Assembly: GCA_013397845.1 (NCBI GenBank)
Contig: VZTG01004185.1
Location: 62,001 to 126,000 of the forward strand
DNA: 64,000 bases
From: Melanocharis versteri
Taxonomy: Eukaryota > Chordata > Aves > Passeriformes > Melanocharitidae
Direction: 5' to 3'
Shown here piece after piece: positions 1 through 12,115 of the stretch. The notes beneath the pieces were generated by a model. The model did not search any database, was not told the origin of the DNA, and worked only from the letters and a program-made list of their open reading frames with translations. Every line of letters begins with the position of its first letter. Position 1 is the first letter of the stretch. The position numbers and the translations under genes were made by a program.

Positions 1-864
1 TTTAAAGCTGGTTCTCAGCACTTCTGCTCTGTCCATGGCAACTATTGATGCATTTGAGGGGAGAAAAGCCTTTCTAACATTTAATAATTTCCTAACAAGC
101 TGACGTATGGTGCCTGGAATATGTGTTCAAATAATAAACCAGTAAACCTTTTCTGCTTTGATGGGTCACACAACACTGCTGAGCTCTCATGTATTATGAT
201 GTTGGCATGACTTCTGTTTATATGGTTTTTTAAACGTTCTAATTCCACATGGTCCCATACAGGAATAGAACGGCTTGTGCCAGTGAGTCCACCTAACTCT
301 TTGTAGTTGTTTCAGCCCTGCCTCCTTTTTAACCAGTATTATATTCCAGTGGTATCTAATGATATTTGATTTCAATATTTCTAGCTATGCACAATTAGAA
401 AATATTAGTCAAGGGATGGAGGGTATGTTTATGGTCCTCCTTCCCTTGGAAATGTATACTGTATTATAAAGATGATATTTTGCAAGAAAACTAATGTAAG
501 AAGCTTTCAGTATTATGGTGAGATTTGTAGACACATTTTTTATTTGTTAGAATACAGTGAATTGTTCTTCCTCTTCATGTTCCAGTTTAATTGGATAACT
601 ACTCCTCTTGGGGGTGGGGGGAGGGAATTACTTTATCAAATGTTGCCTGGCTTATTTTTTCTTGTTTTATTTTTTGTAGCTGTAAATTATGTTGAAGGTT
701 TTTGACCAGTTGTTTTACTGGATTATAATAAACCATCAATTCCTTAAGGTTGTGGAGTAATTCATGGGTCCATGTGCTTATCTGCAGAGAGAACCTTGAT
801 TAAGACATGTTTTTCCTGTTCAGAGGAGTTGTTAAAATCCATCCCTTGTTCTTCCTGAAGTGCC

Positions 865-870
865 AATAAA
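865..870 (+). other. Possible poly(A) signal of an upstream gene
   Basis: AATAAA followed 20-35 bases later by a GT-rich segment (around 890-905). This is the usual cleavage-signal arrangement. It is supported only by the motif, because no coding exon of the gene it would end is in the window. Confidence 0.3.
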
Positions 871-2942
871 GTTCAGAGAAATTCAGCAGATTGTGTCTGG
901 CTGGTTACTTAAGGTTTGCTTTGAGTCCAGTGCTGTGTCTCGCAGCTGAGCAGATCTGCCTTGTGGTGCCCGGAGGTCAGCCTGGTAGTTCTCTGGCAAA
1001 TAAGGAGATCTGACTCGCACCCCGAAAAGGAACTGCTCCAGTAACAACCCTTTCCCCGTGCCCAGCTTCCCCAGCTGGAATTGACACTTCTTTGTGGAGG
1101 CACGGAGTGTAAATGTTCAGCTTGCAGATGGACTGGCCAGATGGAGGGGAAGGAGCTGCTGTGGGTGAGCTCCTGCAGGGCCGTGCCCAGGCCCGTGTGC
1201 TTCCAGCTCAGCCTGGAGAGCCTGGCTGGACCTCAGTGCTGCTGCTTGCATGGACACCCTGCCCAGTCCGTGCTGCCACCAGCCTGTACTGGGGATTTTG
1301 GCACAATTTGCTTCGCAGCTGCCTTGCTGTGGCTGTCTCTGCCTGTTTTCCAGTGTCTCAGGGTGGGGTCCAGCAGTGGAAGAGTGGCTGCTGCCACCTT
1401 TCTGCTAATGAACTGTGTGATCTTTATTTGCAGCTGCTTTCTTTGTGGTTGTGAAGAGGGGCCTCGCAGAACCTCTGCCTAATGGTTGCTGCACTGCAGA
1501 ATAAGGTGGAGATTTCATTGGAACATGTTAGTGCTCAGAGATCTGGTGCTGGGGAAGAGACCTGAACTTTTCTATAAACAAAACATGAACTCTGGAGCAA
1601 TAGAGGTTTCTGCAATCCCCACCAGGAAGGGCTTGGATTCAGTTTCTACAGGTGAGTCTTTTTTTTTTTGTTGTTCTTTCCTGCCAGGATTCAAAAAACC
1701 TGAACACTGGAGGAATTGCATGTCTCCTTTAATGCTACAGCAGCCTTCAGTTGAAGGTTGCACTGGTCTAGAAATGTTGATCCCATTTTTGCTGTTTCTA
1801 GTGCCCTTGCTTCTCAGTGGACAGTACCATGGAGGCCTGAGGCTTAGTAATTCTCCATTTAGGTATATCTATATTCAGTTCGTCTTTGAAGAAATGGAAG
1901 TGTAAAGCATTGAAGGCTGAAGTCTGCTTCTGTACAGGACCACATAAAAAAAAAATCCACACCACCTTATTCTTCCACTTTGTTGTAAGGCATTCTGTAG
2001 TTTAGGATCAGAAATTTGCATTTAACCTCTAATTTTTGTAGACAGCTTCTGTTGGATTTGCTAGTCTGTCTGGGATGTTTCAGATCCAGTTTAGGCTATA
2101 TCTACATATATTTGGGACCCAGCTGCTTTTGTCTGTGGGACAGGGGCACATTAGAGCATAAAAGGCTCTCAGAATGCTGGGGGACTAGAAACACTGTCTT
2201 TTTGCAGGTTCTGCAATGTTGCTTTATTAAGCAGTGCAATTTATTAAGAACTCAAAAGCCGAAGTAACTCTGTAGAGTAAAATTTTCATTGAGCTCAATC
2301 TATTTGGTAGGCTGATGCATTTGGCCTGAGATGCACTGACTCCAAGTAGGACAAAGTAACTGCAGGAATAAGACACTGATTGCTTCCTCCTCCTCTTGTT
2401 TGCTCTTTCTAAAGCAGGGAATTGCAAGGGCACGGTCTCCAAATTCTGATTTGTTTTGATGCAGACAAGCCCTGTAGGGATTTCTCTGGGTAGATGAACA
2501 GCTTATTAGTTGCTTGCTCAGGATAATGCTTGGAGGGAAGCACAAGCATTTTTCCAGCATCCTAAGCCTGGCAATGCAATGTACAGGATTAGGTATGATA
2601 ATTGTAGGCAGTTGTATGGCAGCTGCGTGAGCACCTACAAAGGCAGGCTGTCTGCAATGAGAAAGCAGAGAGCACCCGAGGCACGGCTTGTTTGCCCTGT
2701 ACCATCAGTATGACTGTTCTGTTCCCTGCCAGCTTTGCAGCTGTGCATAACTCAGTCTTGGCTATATAGTTTAAATGTCTTATACCAGGGCATATAATCT
2801 CAGAGCATGTGACAACTGGCAGAGAACAGAATTCCTCTGTGACTGATGTCAACCCATAACTGCTGCCTACCCATATGCAAATTGATGCCACATGTGATGT
2901 TAATGTCTCCCCTGCAGAAAAATAACTGCTGTAAGAAAAATG

Positions 2943-3075
2943 CCCTGTCCCTGGAAATGTTCAAGGCCAGGTTGGGTGAGGCCCTGAGCATCCTGGTCTT
3001 GTGGGTGGCATCCTTGCCCATGGTCAGGGGATTGGAACTAGACGATCTTCATCCCTTGCAACCCAAGGCATTCTG
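2943..3075 (+). mobile_element. CR1 LINE 3'-end fragment
   Basis: The stretch has the familiar CR1 tail order: 'ctggaaatgttcaaggccag', then 'cttgcccatggtcagggg', then 'ttggaactagacgatcttc', ending 'cattctgtt'. It is a truncated, diverged copy without coding capacity. Confidence 0.75.
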
Positions 3076-5040
3076 TTAAAAAAAGGTCTGAGCCTCAAAG
3101 TATGAAATGCTAGGTTGAGGCTGGCTCTTGTCTTGCAGGTTTGCAGTTCTGATTGCAGTTTGTAGACAAAGGAGTAGGTTCCTGTGTCTGAACAATGCCT
3201 AAATGAGTATCTAGCGCCAGGTGATGGGTCTCTAAACATTACTAGCAATTTCAAGATGGAGCTTTTCAGGACAGATGTCAGGATGAGGGGTATAGTGAAA
3301 AATGGAGGAAAGAATGAGGAGATATTAGAGAAAAAGTAGTGCTGAAGCTGCAAAAAGTAATACTGGATGCTTGTGGAAGAGACTGTACCTTCAGCTTCTG
3401 GTCAGAATGCACTTGCTCAGAGCAGGTGTTAATACACATCTTTCTGGTGAGCTGAGCTAATTTTAAAATTACAAGCCCCCATGATTGCTATAGCCTGTGG
3501 TTGTGCATCATCCTTTAACGAAATGCAGGCCGGGATTGGTCTTGTGTCAACAAGTTTGACTGAAGGGGGTGTGAAATAAACTGCTCTGGAGCTGGGAGGT
3601 TATGGTGAAGGCTGTCTATACCCCACATGCAGCAGTATTGCACTGCCATCCATCTTTGAAGCATCCTTGACTGGATGCTTGAAGGAGAAGCATGTGCAAG
3701 TGAAGGTCTTGGCTGGGGCACTGTAACTTCTTAGTGGCCTTCACCCAGCCAAGCAGCAGCTGCATTGTCAGAAGTGGCTGCTGTCCAGAAGCCTTGCTGT
3801 GAATTCATTGTGCTTTCTTGTTGCAGTGTCAGCCCATCTCTGAGTGCGTCTGCCCTCCTGCTTCCAGTGGTGAGAATACGGTTCTTGCTCCTTTTGTTTG
3901 TGTCATTCTCAGACGGTTGGTGAACATCTGGGGAAGGTTAGAATGGGGCAAACAGTCTTGTTTGAGAGATATAGAAACTGAGGCACATTTACAGTCTTCT
4001 CCCCAAGCCCCAGCCTCTGAGGCAGTATCTGGGACTTGAGCTCACTTGGTGTGAGCACTCTGTCCTGGATCTGTGCTCCGTGCATCTCTTTTGAGGCAGC
4101 AGAAGCACGCTCTGTCTGGGCTTATGGGCTTGCAAAAAGTCAAACCAGTGCAAGTTGTTTTGTTTGCTTTTATTAGCAACTTGCTCTGGAACAGGAAAGG
4201 TGGTTGATGGGTTTTTAAGGTGACAATGGGAAAGGTGAATTTTAGTTTTGTTCAGTGCTCTAGTTCTGTATCAGCGAGCAGCCTGTATCTGCTTCTCTAC
4301 AGGAGTATTTGTGAGGCAGTGGGCTTGGTAGGAGGGGAGGGGTAAGCTGTTCTTGCTTTTCCAATTAATGAAGGCTGCCTTCTGGAAATCTTCATTATTC
4401 CCGGGTCTGTGTGCCTGCTGCTCTGACTACAGTCCCTGAGACTTCCATGGGAACAGCACGAGCTTGCCTCTATCTACACCTGAATAGCACAGGCAGTGAC
4501 TCAGTCAGGGCAGTTCTGCTCGCTGGCAAGAAATTCTAACAGTGGTCAGAGGAGCTGGTTTGGTATCTCAAAAATCCAAGTATGCTTCTCACTGTGGAGG
4601 GCTGCAAAGGCGTTGTGTAACTTCTGGTTGGATTAGGGCAGTGCTGATTTCAGTGTTTACTTCCTTGTGCAGAAATCAGGGCTGAGGTGGAGTTAATGGC
4701 AGCTCATAGGTGTTTTGGGTATTTGCATGAGAGCCCCTCGACTAGGGAGAGGGAGGGCCAAATTGTTTGGTGTGTGGTACAGAAGATACTGGACAATGTA
4801 TTTCAAGCTAGAAAACACTTCCTTGCCAGCACGTGCCAACACATGGCTGGATGTGTGGGCATAGCCACTGCCCTGACAGAGTGTGGCCTGCTGGCAAGAA
4901 ACCAGGGAGGTGGGGGGCAATGTGCCTGTGTGCACTGCTGGGAAGTTGGTTTCTGCCAGACCCTATTTGAAACAGAGCTAAGAAGGGTTCTCTTCAGCTG
5001 TGTCTGGCCTGTTCATAAAATATGGGCTGACCTGTGAAGC

Positions 5041-5210
5041 AAAATTTTGAGGGTGGTTTTTTTGTTTTTTTTTTGTTTTTTTTCAAAGCAATGGTATTTT
5101 TGCTTAATTGGTTAATTGGTTTAGTTAGTTGTTTGGTTTGGGAGCTTTGTTGGTTGGCTTGGTTTTTTGTGCGAGGGGTGGTTATTTGCAAAGCTTTCTA
5201 TTTTTGTGGC
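5041..5210. repeat. T/G-rich low-complexity tract
   Basis: One strand is almost only T and G: long T runs followed by irregular TTGG/TTAATTGG/TTTGG units. No gene feature overlaps it. It looks like decayed simple sequence. Confidence 0.6.
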
Positions 5211-7059
5211 CTTGGCTAAATGAACAATGATTTACTCTGGAAAGGAGATCTTGCTTCTGCCCTTTCTCAGTCTTTCAAAGACCTTAAAACAGACTATCCA
5301 AAATCTGTAAGGGCCTGATTCTCTCCTGCCCCAGCAGAATTGTTTTGCTTGCACCAGGGAGCAGTTGTCCCCTTTGCTGCACCTCGTCTCCCTGACTTCC
5401 CTCTCTGCGTTGGCCTCTCTTCCATCAGATGACATTGACCTGTCACTTGCTGTGCTCTGAGTTCCTGGCAGGGAGAGGAGTCAGTGCCAGACAAACACAC
5501 AAATGTCCTTGCTCTGGAAACTGCTGTGCATATATCTAATGTATCTCTCTCAACTCAAGGTTTGCTGGAGAGATAAGATGCTTTGTGGTTTGTATGTGCT
5601 GTGGGCCCCTCTCCTTGTGTCTCTCACGGCAAGCCTTGCTTTCTTTCCATGGAAATGGCTGAGAGACAGAACTGGGCTGTCTGCTGCATCTCTGTAGTGC
5701 CTGAAAAGCAAAGGCAGAGCTGGTCAGAGTCTCTCAGCTGCAGAGGCTGCACGGAGTAGTTTTAAGTTTGGGGGTGAGATGGAGCTCAAGAATTTGGCTT
5801 TGACGTCTGAATCGTTAGGGGCAGCTTGTAGGAGAGAGCAAACCACCTGGAAAAGCTGACCTGAGAATTTAGTTTTGTTTTGTTTTCTAATCCTTTATGC
5901 ATTGCCCATGAATTTGTCTCCACTGGAGCTGTCTGAGGGGTGTGTTTGAATGCTTGAACACTTGCCTTTGAACTGAAGAATACATTTCTCTCCTGGCTTA
6001 TGGAAAATACTTGCATTCCTTTGTGTCTTCTATGCTTTTTTCAGAAAGCTTAAGCACCCCTTTGCAACCCTTCCAACCTGAAAGCTTTGGGTGGAAAATT
6101 TTCATTTTGGGATGAAAAGCCAAAACTTCTTGGTTATCTTCAGAACTATGAATCCACTGTGCGTGTGTGTGTTGAGGCAGACGTTTTCTATTTTGTGCTG
6201 TAGTTTTTCCCCTGTACAGATTGATTAGAGTCCAGTATCAACATTTTTTTGCTTATACTGGCTACTAATACGTTACTACATTAAGAAAACCTGATTAGAG
6301 CAGACATCCTACCAAATGGTGAGCTGTTAATTTGGTGGAAGGAACCATTCGGGCTCTTGTGGTGAGAGCTGTTCCCCAGCTCCACAGAAACCAGGAACTG
6401 AAACTGTCTTTGCTGTTGTATTTTTTGCCCTTGGGTTCATATTGATTTACCCTGTAGAGGAGGGTAGACTAAACCAGTGACCATGTTTCTGGGAATAAAT
6501 TAAGCGTTTCCTTCTGCAAGGCTTCAAAGCTTACTAGCATGGATTATCAGTCAGCATGAAATGAATGACACTTATCTGCACCTTTATGGTACTTTTCAGC
6601 AGAGAGTTCACCAAATGAGCTAAGTGTGGCTGCTCCTCACCACCGTCATCTGCAGTAAGTGAATATTCACATTTTAGAGGTGGAAGCCTGCTGCATTGGG
6701 TAAGGCAATGATGTGGCTGGATGCCACCTTGTCAAGAGCAGAATTCATGTGTCTTGCTTTCACCCTATTGCTGTAGGAACTGTGTGCCCCTCTCCTCAAG
6801 GCAGCAGTCATCAGCACTCCTGCCTGTGTTCCTCCAGCCCTCAACTTGCAACTCCTTGTATGATTAGACATTACAATGAATATTTTTTCTAAAATTGGAT
6901 TTAGTTCTGGCTCCTAAAAGGGAAGTCTGTAAGGAGAACAAAGTGAGCATTGCTCAGAAACTGGCACATGGAGGTGATGCTTCACATGTTCTGTGCTTCA
7001 ACCAATTCCCATGCCCTGATGGGCTGGACTGCAACAAGATCCAAGCACAATCCCTTTGT

Positions 7060-7254
7060 CCATCTTTCCTTCCAGCTTCCCCTCCCTCCTCCCTCCCTCC
7101 ACCCCTAGGGAGGCTGTCCTACTCTCTACATTTTTTTTTTTCCTTTCCTTCCCACCCCCCCATCCTCCCCAGCTGTATGTATAAGTCCCTAACCAAGCTG
7201 TCCTTGCACCAAAGGACAGCTCAGGAGACACGGAGCAGAGCCCAGAGCAGCAGG
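7060..7254 (+). promoter_or_regulatory. Putative FDX1 promoter with TATA-like box
   Basis: TATAAG at 7180-7185 lies 70-75 bases before the chosen ATG, so transcription would start around 7205-7215 with a 5' leader of about 45 bases. Upstream is a strongly pyrimidine-rich stretch (7060-7170) with CCACCC/CACCC-type boxes, and a CCAAT motif lies at 7002-7006. The region is not a CpG island, unlike many housekeeping promoters. Promoter identity is inferred from the motifs and their position before a well-supported first exon. Confidence 0.5.
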
Positions 7255-7421
7255 ATGGCTCACGGCATCTTGGGGCTCATGCGGAGCGGACTGAACGCGA
7301 GCAAAATTCGCCTCATTTATCTCTGTGGTGTGACTGAGCAGCACCACGGCCCAGCAAAGTGGTGGTCAGAAAGAGGCTTCAGCTCCACGCACGGCTTCCA
7401 GGATGCCCCTGGGGAATCCAG
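7255..7421 (+). CDS. FDX1: FDX1 exon 1: transit peptide
   Basis: Starts MAHGILGLMRSG and ends at a GTGAGT donor (7422) after two bases (AG) of a split Ser codon. Exon 2 supplies the C, recreating the SSSED start of mature adrenodoxin. There is no similarity to lean on for this exon. The call rests on the phase match, the Kozak context, the basic targeting composition with an R-3 type RGFS site, and the resulting total length. Confidence 0.75.
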
Positions 7422-10400
7422 GTGAGTCAAATGCTGCCTTGCTGCATCCGAAGGGACGGGCATGCGCCTCTGCCTTGCCCTGTGACAAGGAGAGGAAAGA
7501 GGCCGGCATAGCCATGGCCTGTGGGAGGTGGGGGCGAGACCACCACCTTAGGTGAGCAGATGATGGGAGGAAGGTGGTGCCAGGACCCAGCCCGAGAGGT
7601 GCTGCTTCCTGCCCCTGGAGCTGTGGGGCCCTGTCAGAGGTGCTAGTCGTGCCTCCAGAGCTGTGGGGGCCACAGCTGGTGGCTGGGAACCAACTCGTGA
7701 AGGTGACGAGGAGGTACAAGCGTCCTTTGGCCCATTTCCACAGCAGGAACTCCTGCAGGCTCCCTGCCAGCCTTTCCTCTCTCTGCTTTAGGGACAGTTC
7801 AGGAAGAGATGGTAAAATAAATGTAATTTGTGTATCTCCTAGATTAGTATGATCTTGGTCAGACTGTAATCCAACCAACATGGCAGAAAATACAATAAAC
7901 CATTTTGCTATCTGACCTTAGAGAAAAGTCATAGTGATAACCCTGCTTGGTGGGATTTATGAAGACTCATTATCAATGGGATTTCTTTCTAATTGGTTTG
8001 TTGCTTATGAAGTTATCTCTGGCAGTACTTGTAGGGATCTTGCTGGTTTGTATGGCCTTGGAAAGTATCTTTTAGGGAAAACAATGACAGGGGGAAGAAC
8101 TACTTTCTTGAAACCTCCTTCACTAGTTTCCTGTGTCACAAAAGGTTTGAGATTTTATTTTTTAAAAGGGAATAATCAGTTAGCATACACTGAATTTGCG
8201 GTGTTGAGCCTATCTCATCTTGGTAAGATCTTTCCAAAGCTCTGACCATGTATCCTGTGACAGTAGTGCCATTGTAAAATAGTTTGGCCTAAATGAAGCA
8301 AAATTTAGTCTAACCAATTTTTGTGGTGTTTTTTTTTAATCCTAGTTCAAAATTACTTAATGAAATGTGAAAGCAGTTTTTTCATTGTTTCAAAAATGCC
8401 AATAAACAAATTCAAAAGTAAATAAAATATAAAGCTGCAGATTTTGTTTCCAGCTTTGGGCACCCAAAGCAGGTGTTTTTGGAGGAGACTTGAGCCCGGG
8501 ACTGATTTGAGGGATATAAAGACAATGAGACCAGTATGCAATCCGTCTGCTACTGAACTGAACAGTGAAAACAGGGAGTCATCAGACTGGATTTATGCCC
8601 CCAACAGAGGCACCAATACTCTGAACACAGCCAAACACCTTAAATGTTCCCTTCAGCCAGCAAAGAGGGGAGCTGCTTGAAGGTGCTCTCTGCATTGTGG
8701 TCAGGAGTGCTTGGCATCATCCCTGCTCATGAGAAGAGTGAACTCTGCACCCAGGCTTATCCAGAGTCGTGCAGGGTGTCTCACAATAGCATCTGTCCTT
8801 CCTCCTTCCTTGTACCTAATTCGCAGCCCTGTGTGCTGTCCCTGGCTGCAGCCTTGGCTGCCCATGTAACTGGCAGCAACAGCCAAAGCAAGCTTGGAAC
8901 TCAGAGGAATTGCAGGGAACTAGATTTGTGGGAGGTTGGTGCAGAGATTCTCCTGCAACTAATGTTGGCTGAAGCTCCAGGTGCCTCAAGGATAACAGGA
9001 ATTAAGTTTTCTGTCAATAAATATGCAGACAGCTTTGGGGATTTTTGGATCCAGCAGCCTCTGCAGGCAGTCAGCTCTCATTATCCTGCTGAAGAATCCA
9101 TTCGTTTGCAGCACTAAGTGAAATTCTATCACTTTACCATTTTTATTGTGTAACAAATTATTTCACCCATAAAGATAAACCAAACATTGCCTGGAAACAT
9201 GCCTGTTTGCCATACAAATGGAATAAATTACTCTGATGCTTCAAATATGAGGCGGATTGTTTTATCTCATTTTGACATTTGAGAACTAGTCTTTAAATTG
9301 CATATTTAGAAATATCTGTAGGTGTCTTTATGAAGGAAACTGTGGTGTATGTTGTCAGCCTGATGAAAGAAAAGCTTCTGCCACTGGAGAATGCCCTGGG
9401 CTTTGGGATGATGGGCACTTGGGCAGTGCCACACTGAGAGTTATTGGGGAAAAGGCCCAGCTACCTCCAGGGTGATGCCTTCTTTCAGCACAGGAGGTGG
9501 GACCTTTGGGTAACTGGGACCTCCTTTAAGTGAGCGTTTGGTATGTATGCTAGGAAAAAAACAATGTTTGCTCATGTGCTTCCTCTGGCACATATAACGG
9601 TCTCAGAATATACTGTCTTGGTGGGAAATCCTGAGCACTGCTGTCAGGGCAGCAGCCTTCTCCAGACTGGTGTGAGAGCCTGGTCAGGAGGAGATGAACT
9701 GGACGCTGTTTCCCTCTCATTTGTAGATGCCCTTTCTGCAAGTTATCATTAAGAGAAGCTGATGGCTGTGTTCCTAACTCTTAGCCAGATTAAATCTTAC
9801 AGGCTGTCAAAATAACTAGCAATTTTCTCCGAGCATGGATCACATCAGCTCAGAGGAAGTTACTCAGCCCGGTAGCTCTGTAAGCTGGGACTGAGCATGT
9901 CTTGCCACAAGAAGGCTCCCTGTGATGGAGTTAAGGAAAGCAGTGGGCACTTCATGGAAGAAAAAGCAGCAGAAAAGGAACAATCATCAAGTAATCCCCT
10001 TGGGAAGGGAAGGGGAAACAAAACATGAATGACAACAGCCCTTCTTGCAGGATTAGTATCTGATCCTGAGCACTTTGCTTGTTATTGAATCACTCTACCC
10101 AGGATTAACATCCCAGGCCTGGGACTTGCAAATGCTCTGCCTGCCTACACGTGCTCCCTCTGCCAGCCAGCCCAAGCAGAGGCAGCACGTGCAGAGCACC
10201 TGCACTTGTCTGTGCACAGATGGACATTTGTTCTGAGGCCTGTTTGATAAAGTGGGAAATATTTTGGGGCAACTCAGATTTGCCTGCCACTGAGAACTGA
10301 TAATTTGAATTTTTCTCACGTGCGTGGCACAATCCTTTGAGAAAGTGTTTGTGTGCATATTTCCCTCTAAGTGCCGTGCCTCTAGCACTAAGCCAAAAGG

Positions 10401-11490
10401 CCTCAATCGTGGATGTGCAGAAAAGAGGGGACTCCTCTGATTTTTGCAAATTTGTCTTACAGCTCTGAGGATCAGGTGACAGTGCATTTTATAAATCGGG
10501 ATGGAGAGCGACTTACGACCACAGCCAAAGAAGGGGAGACTTTGCTGGAAGTGGTAGTGAATCACAACTTGGCCATTGATGGATTTGGTAGGTGTTGCAG
10601 AAGGAGAGGTACATGTGCTGTTAGGGCCAGTGGGTACTTAGGAATAGCGCAGCAGTGCCTATGCCACTGTGTTCTGCCAAGACCATAAACAAGCTTCCCT
10701 TCCCCACCAGCTGCTTGCTGGGTGGCTCACCATGCTGAGGTGGCAATGTAACCTCACACGGACACCACTGGCATCCCAGCAGCCTCTGTCAGTGCGTTTG
10801 GCTGCATAGAGCTGATGTAAAAATTTGAAAACTGATTGTGATTCTCTCAGAAGAGAGGCAGGCTGGAAACTGCCCCCATCTGTTGTGTTTCCTAGCATCT
10901 CTTTTGACATGCTCCAGATCTGTTAAAGAGCTTTTTCTCACACTGTTCCTAAAGATGGTCTCTCTCACCCTCTTATTTTTCCTGATTTGCTCTTATTCCC
11001 TTGTTTCTCCACCAGGTGCATGTGAAGGGACATTAGCCTGCTCTACCTGTCACCTCATCTTTGACAAGGACACCTTCCAAAAGCTTGATGCCATCTCAGA
11101 TGAAGAGCTAGACATGCTGGACTTGGCATATGGACTCACTGACACGTAAGCCTCCCTGCTGATTGCAGTAGATCCTCAAGCCTCCGAGGCAGGTTCTCAC
11201 CATGTGGCACCTCTTTCCAAGGGGATGGGGCTTGTTCTGTATTATAGTTGTACCTTGAGAGCAGGAGCTTTGGTGAAAACCCATCCTGGACCAGACATCC
11301 CAGTGTGGGTGGGGAATTTCTCCCTTTACTTTGGGGACAGAGGAGCCTCACTTCATGTTTTCTTCTCAGATCACGCCTTGGCTGCCAGGTGTGCGTTAAG
11401 AAGTCGATGGATGGTCTGACAGTGCGGGTCCCCACGGACGTGTCGGACATGAGAAGGCAGCTGGAGGTTGGAAAGCAAAGCAAACAGTAA
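7255..11490 (+). CDS. FDX1: Adrenodoxin (mitochondrial [2Fe-2S] ferredoxin), FDX1-type, four exons
   Basis: Join 7255-7421, 10463-10587, 11016-11145, 11370-11490: 543 bases, 180 residues plus stop. The protein accepts electrons from NADPH-ferredoxin reductase and passes them to mitochondrial P450s and other acceptors in the matrix. The four cluster cysteines are C100, C106, C109 and C146, with the adrenodoxin spacing C-x5-C-x2-C...C. The acidic partner-binding segment SDEELDMLD keeps D126, E127, E128, D130 and D133. Residues 1-54 form a basic, acid-poor transit peptide with an RGFS motif at 40-43. The ATG has a strong Kozak context (A at -3, G at +4), and the length is close to the human 184. 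All splice phases agree. The mature part is clearly FDX1-type rather than FDX2, but it differs at many positions from the human protein as I recall it, so an FDX1 paralogue cannot be excluded. Confidence 0.9.
7422..10462 (+). other. FDX1 intron 1
   Basis: Three kilobases between a GTGAGT donor and a TTGTCTTACAG acceptor. No conserved exon, RNA gene or identifiable transposon was seen inside it. Open frames at 8644-9117 and 10095-10565 look like chance. Confidence 0.7.
10463..10587 (+). CDS. FDX1: FDX1 exon 2
   Basis: Encodes SEDQVTVHFINRDGE through NLAIDGF and splits the Gly codon at a GTAGGT donor. TVHFINRDGE and IDGFG are adrenodoxin hallmarks. The middle (TTTAKEGETLLEVVVNHN) departs from mammalian sequences. 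The 1+41+1 codon layout matches the known FDX1 exon structure. Confidence 0.93.
11016..11145 (+). CDS. FDX1: FDX1 exon 3: cluster-binding loop and acidic helix
   Basis: Encodes ACEGTLACSTCHLIF, carrying three of the four Fe-S cysteines and the conserved His after the third. This is followed by the acidic DEELDMLDLAYGLTD helix that docks the reductase and P450s. The loop between them reads DKDTFQK, unlike the EDHIYEK type of mammals. It is flanked by CACCAG and GTAAGC. Confidence 0.95.
11370..11490 (+). CDS. FDX1: FDX1 exon 4: C-terminus and stop
   Basis: Begins after TTCTCAG. Encodes SRLGCQVCVKKSMDGLTVRVP with the fourth cluster cysteine, and a short tail ending VGKQSKQ before TAA at 11488-11490. 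The tail sequence (VSDMRRQLE) is diverged from the mammalian ADARQSID type. Confidence 0.93.
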
Positions 11491-11750
11491 CTGGAAACGA
11501 CTGCTGCACAGCTTACATCCTCATTTAGGTGTGGCAGGGTACTTAGCTTTTGGTTGACACTGTTGCTTTTTGTGGCTGGCTTGCAGTAGACTATAAAGGT
11601 CTGATTCAGTCTAAAAGGTGTGTTTGGTAAATCTAATATTTAAACAAGGCATCATGCCTAATAGGGTCTTTGGTACGTATTTTAAGTGCTTAAATGCTCT
11701 GCTGAATGCAACTGGATTAAAGTGTATGGCTTTATATTTCCCTGGGTGGG
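11491..11750 (+). other. FDX1 3' UTR with ATTAAA signal
   Basis: Non-coding sequence after the stop. ATTAAA at 11716-11721 is followed by a GT-rich segment (11743-11757), a plausible cleavage site near 11740. An alternative, longer UTR could use AATAAA at 12121-12126, but that lies in sequence duplicated around the assembly gap. Confidence 0.5.
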
Positions 11751-12115
11751 TGTCAGTAAACATCTCTGCTGTATGTGACTCGCTTTCTCCTTTGAAATTT
11801 AAGAATTCTTCTATTCTGAGTAACTGCTGGGAATTCTGCAAGGCTTGTTTCTTTAAAAGTGGAGCAGACTTTTCGCAGTTTGGGAAGCTTAACAAGCGAT
11901 TGCTGTTTGCAAGTCAGTGTACTGATGGGCTTGATGGTGTAGGTGACTTGAGTTTGGTCAGCAAGAGCATACTGAGGACATTTGTGTGCTGACAGCTCCT
12001 GTGAGCAGGAATCACTTCTATGAACTTGAGATGTTTCGGGTCCCTGAATTGTTCTGTGCTGGGAGTAGCCACTATCTCCAAATGTCAAATTTTCTCATTG
12101 CTGTACTATCCCACA

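Larger units (their letters stand above)
1..7170. other. Gene-free left flank
   Basis: No exon with recognisable protein similarity was found on either strand. The left edge (about 1-900) is AT-rich and contains AATAAA at 727-732 and 865-870. The second is followed by a GT-rich stretch near 890-905, so this could be the end of a 3' UTR of an upstream + strand gene, but nothing ties it to a named gene. A CR1 fragment lies at 2943-3075 and a T/G-rich tract at 5041-5210. The open frames here, such as 1081-1482 and 8644-9117, show no family features and mostly begin at non-ATG codons. Confidence 0.6.

Noticed and set aside
1081..1482. 133-codon frame, overlapping 1113-1454
   Set aside because: Starts at a non-ATG codon, has no recognisable domain and overlaps another chance frame on the same strand.
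7255..11490. FDX2 instead of FDX1
   Set aside because: TVHFINRDGE, the ACEGTLACSTCHLIF loop and the DEELDMLDLAYGLTD helix are adrenodoxin-type; FDX2 differs at each.
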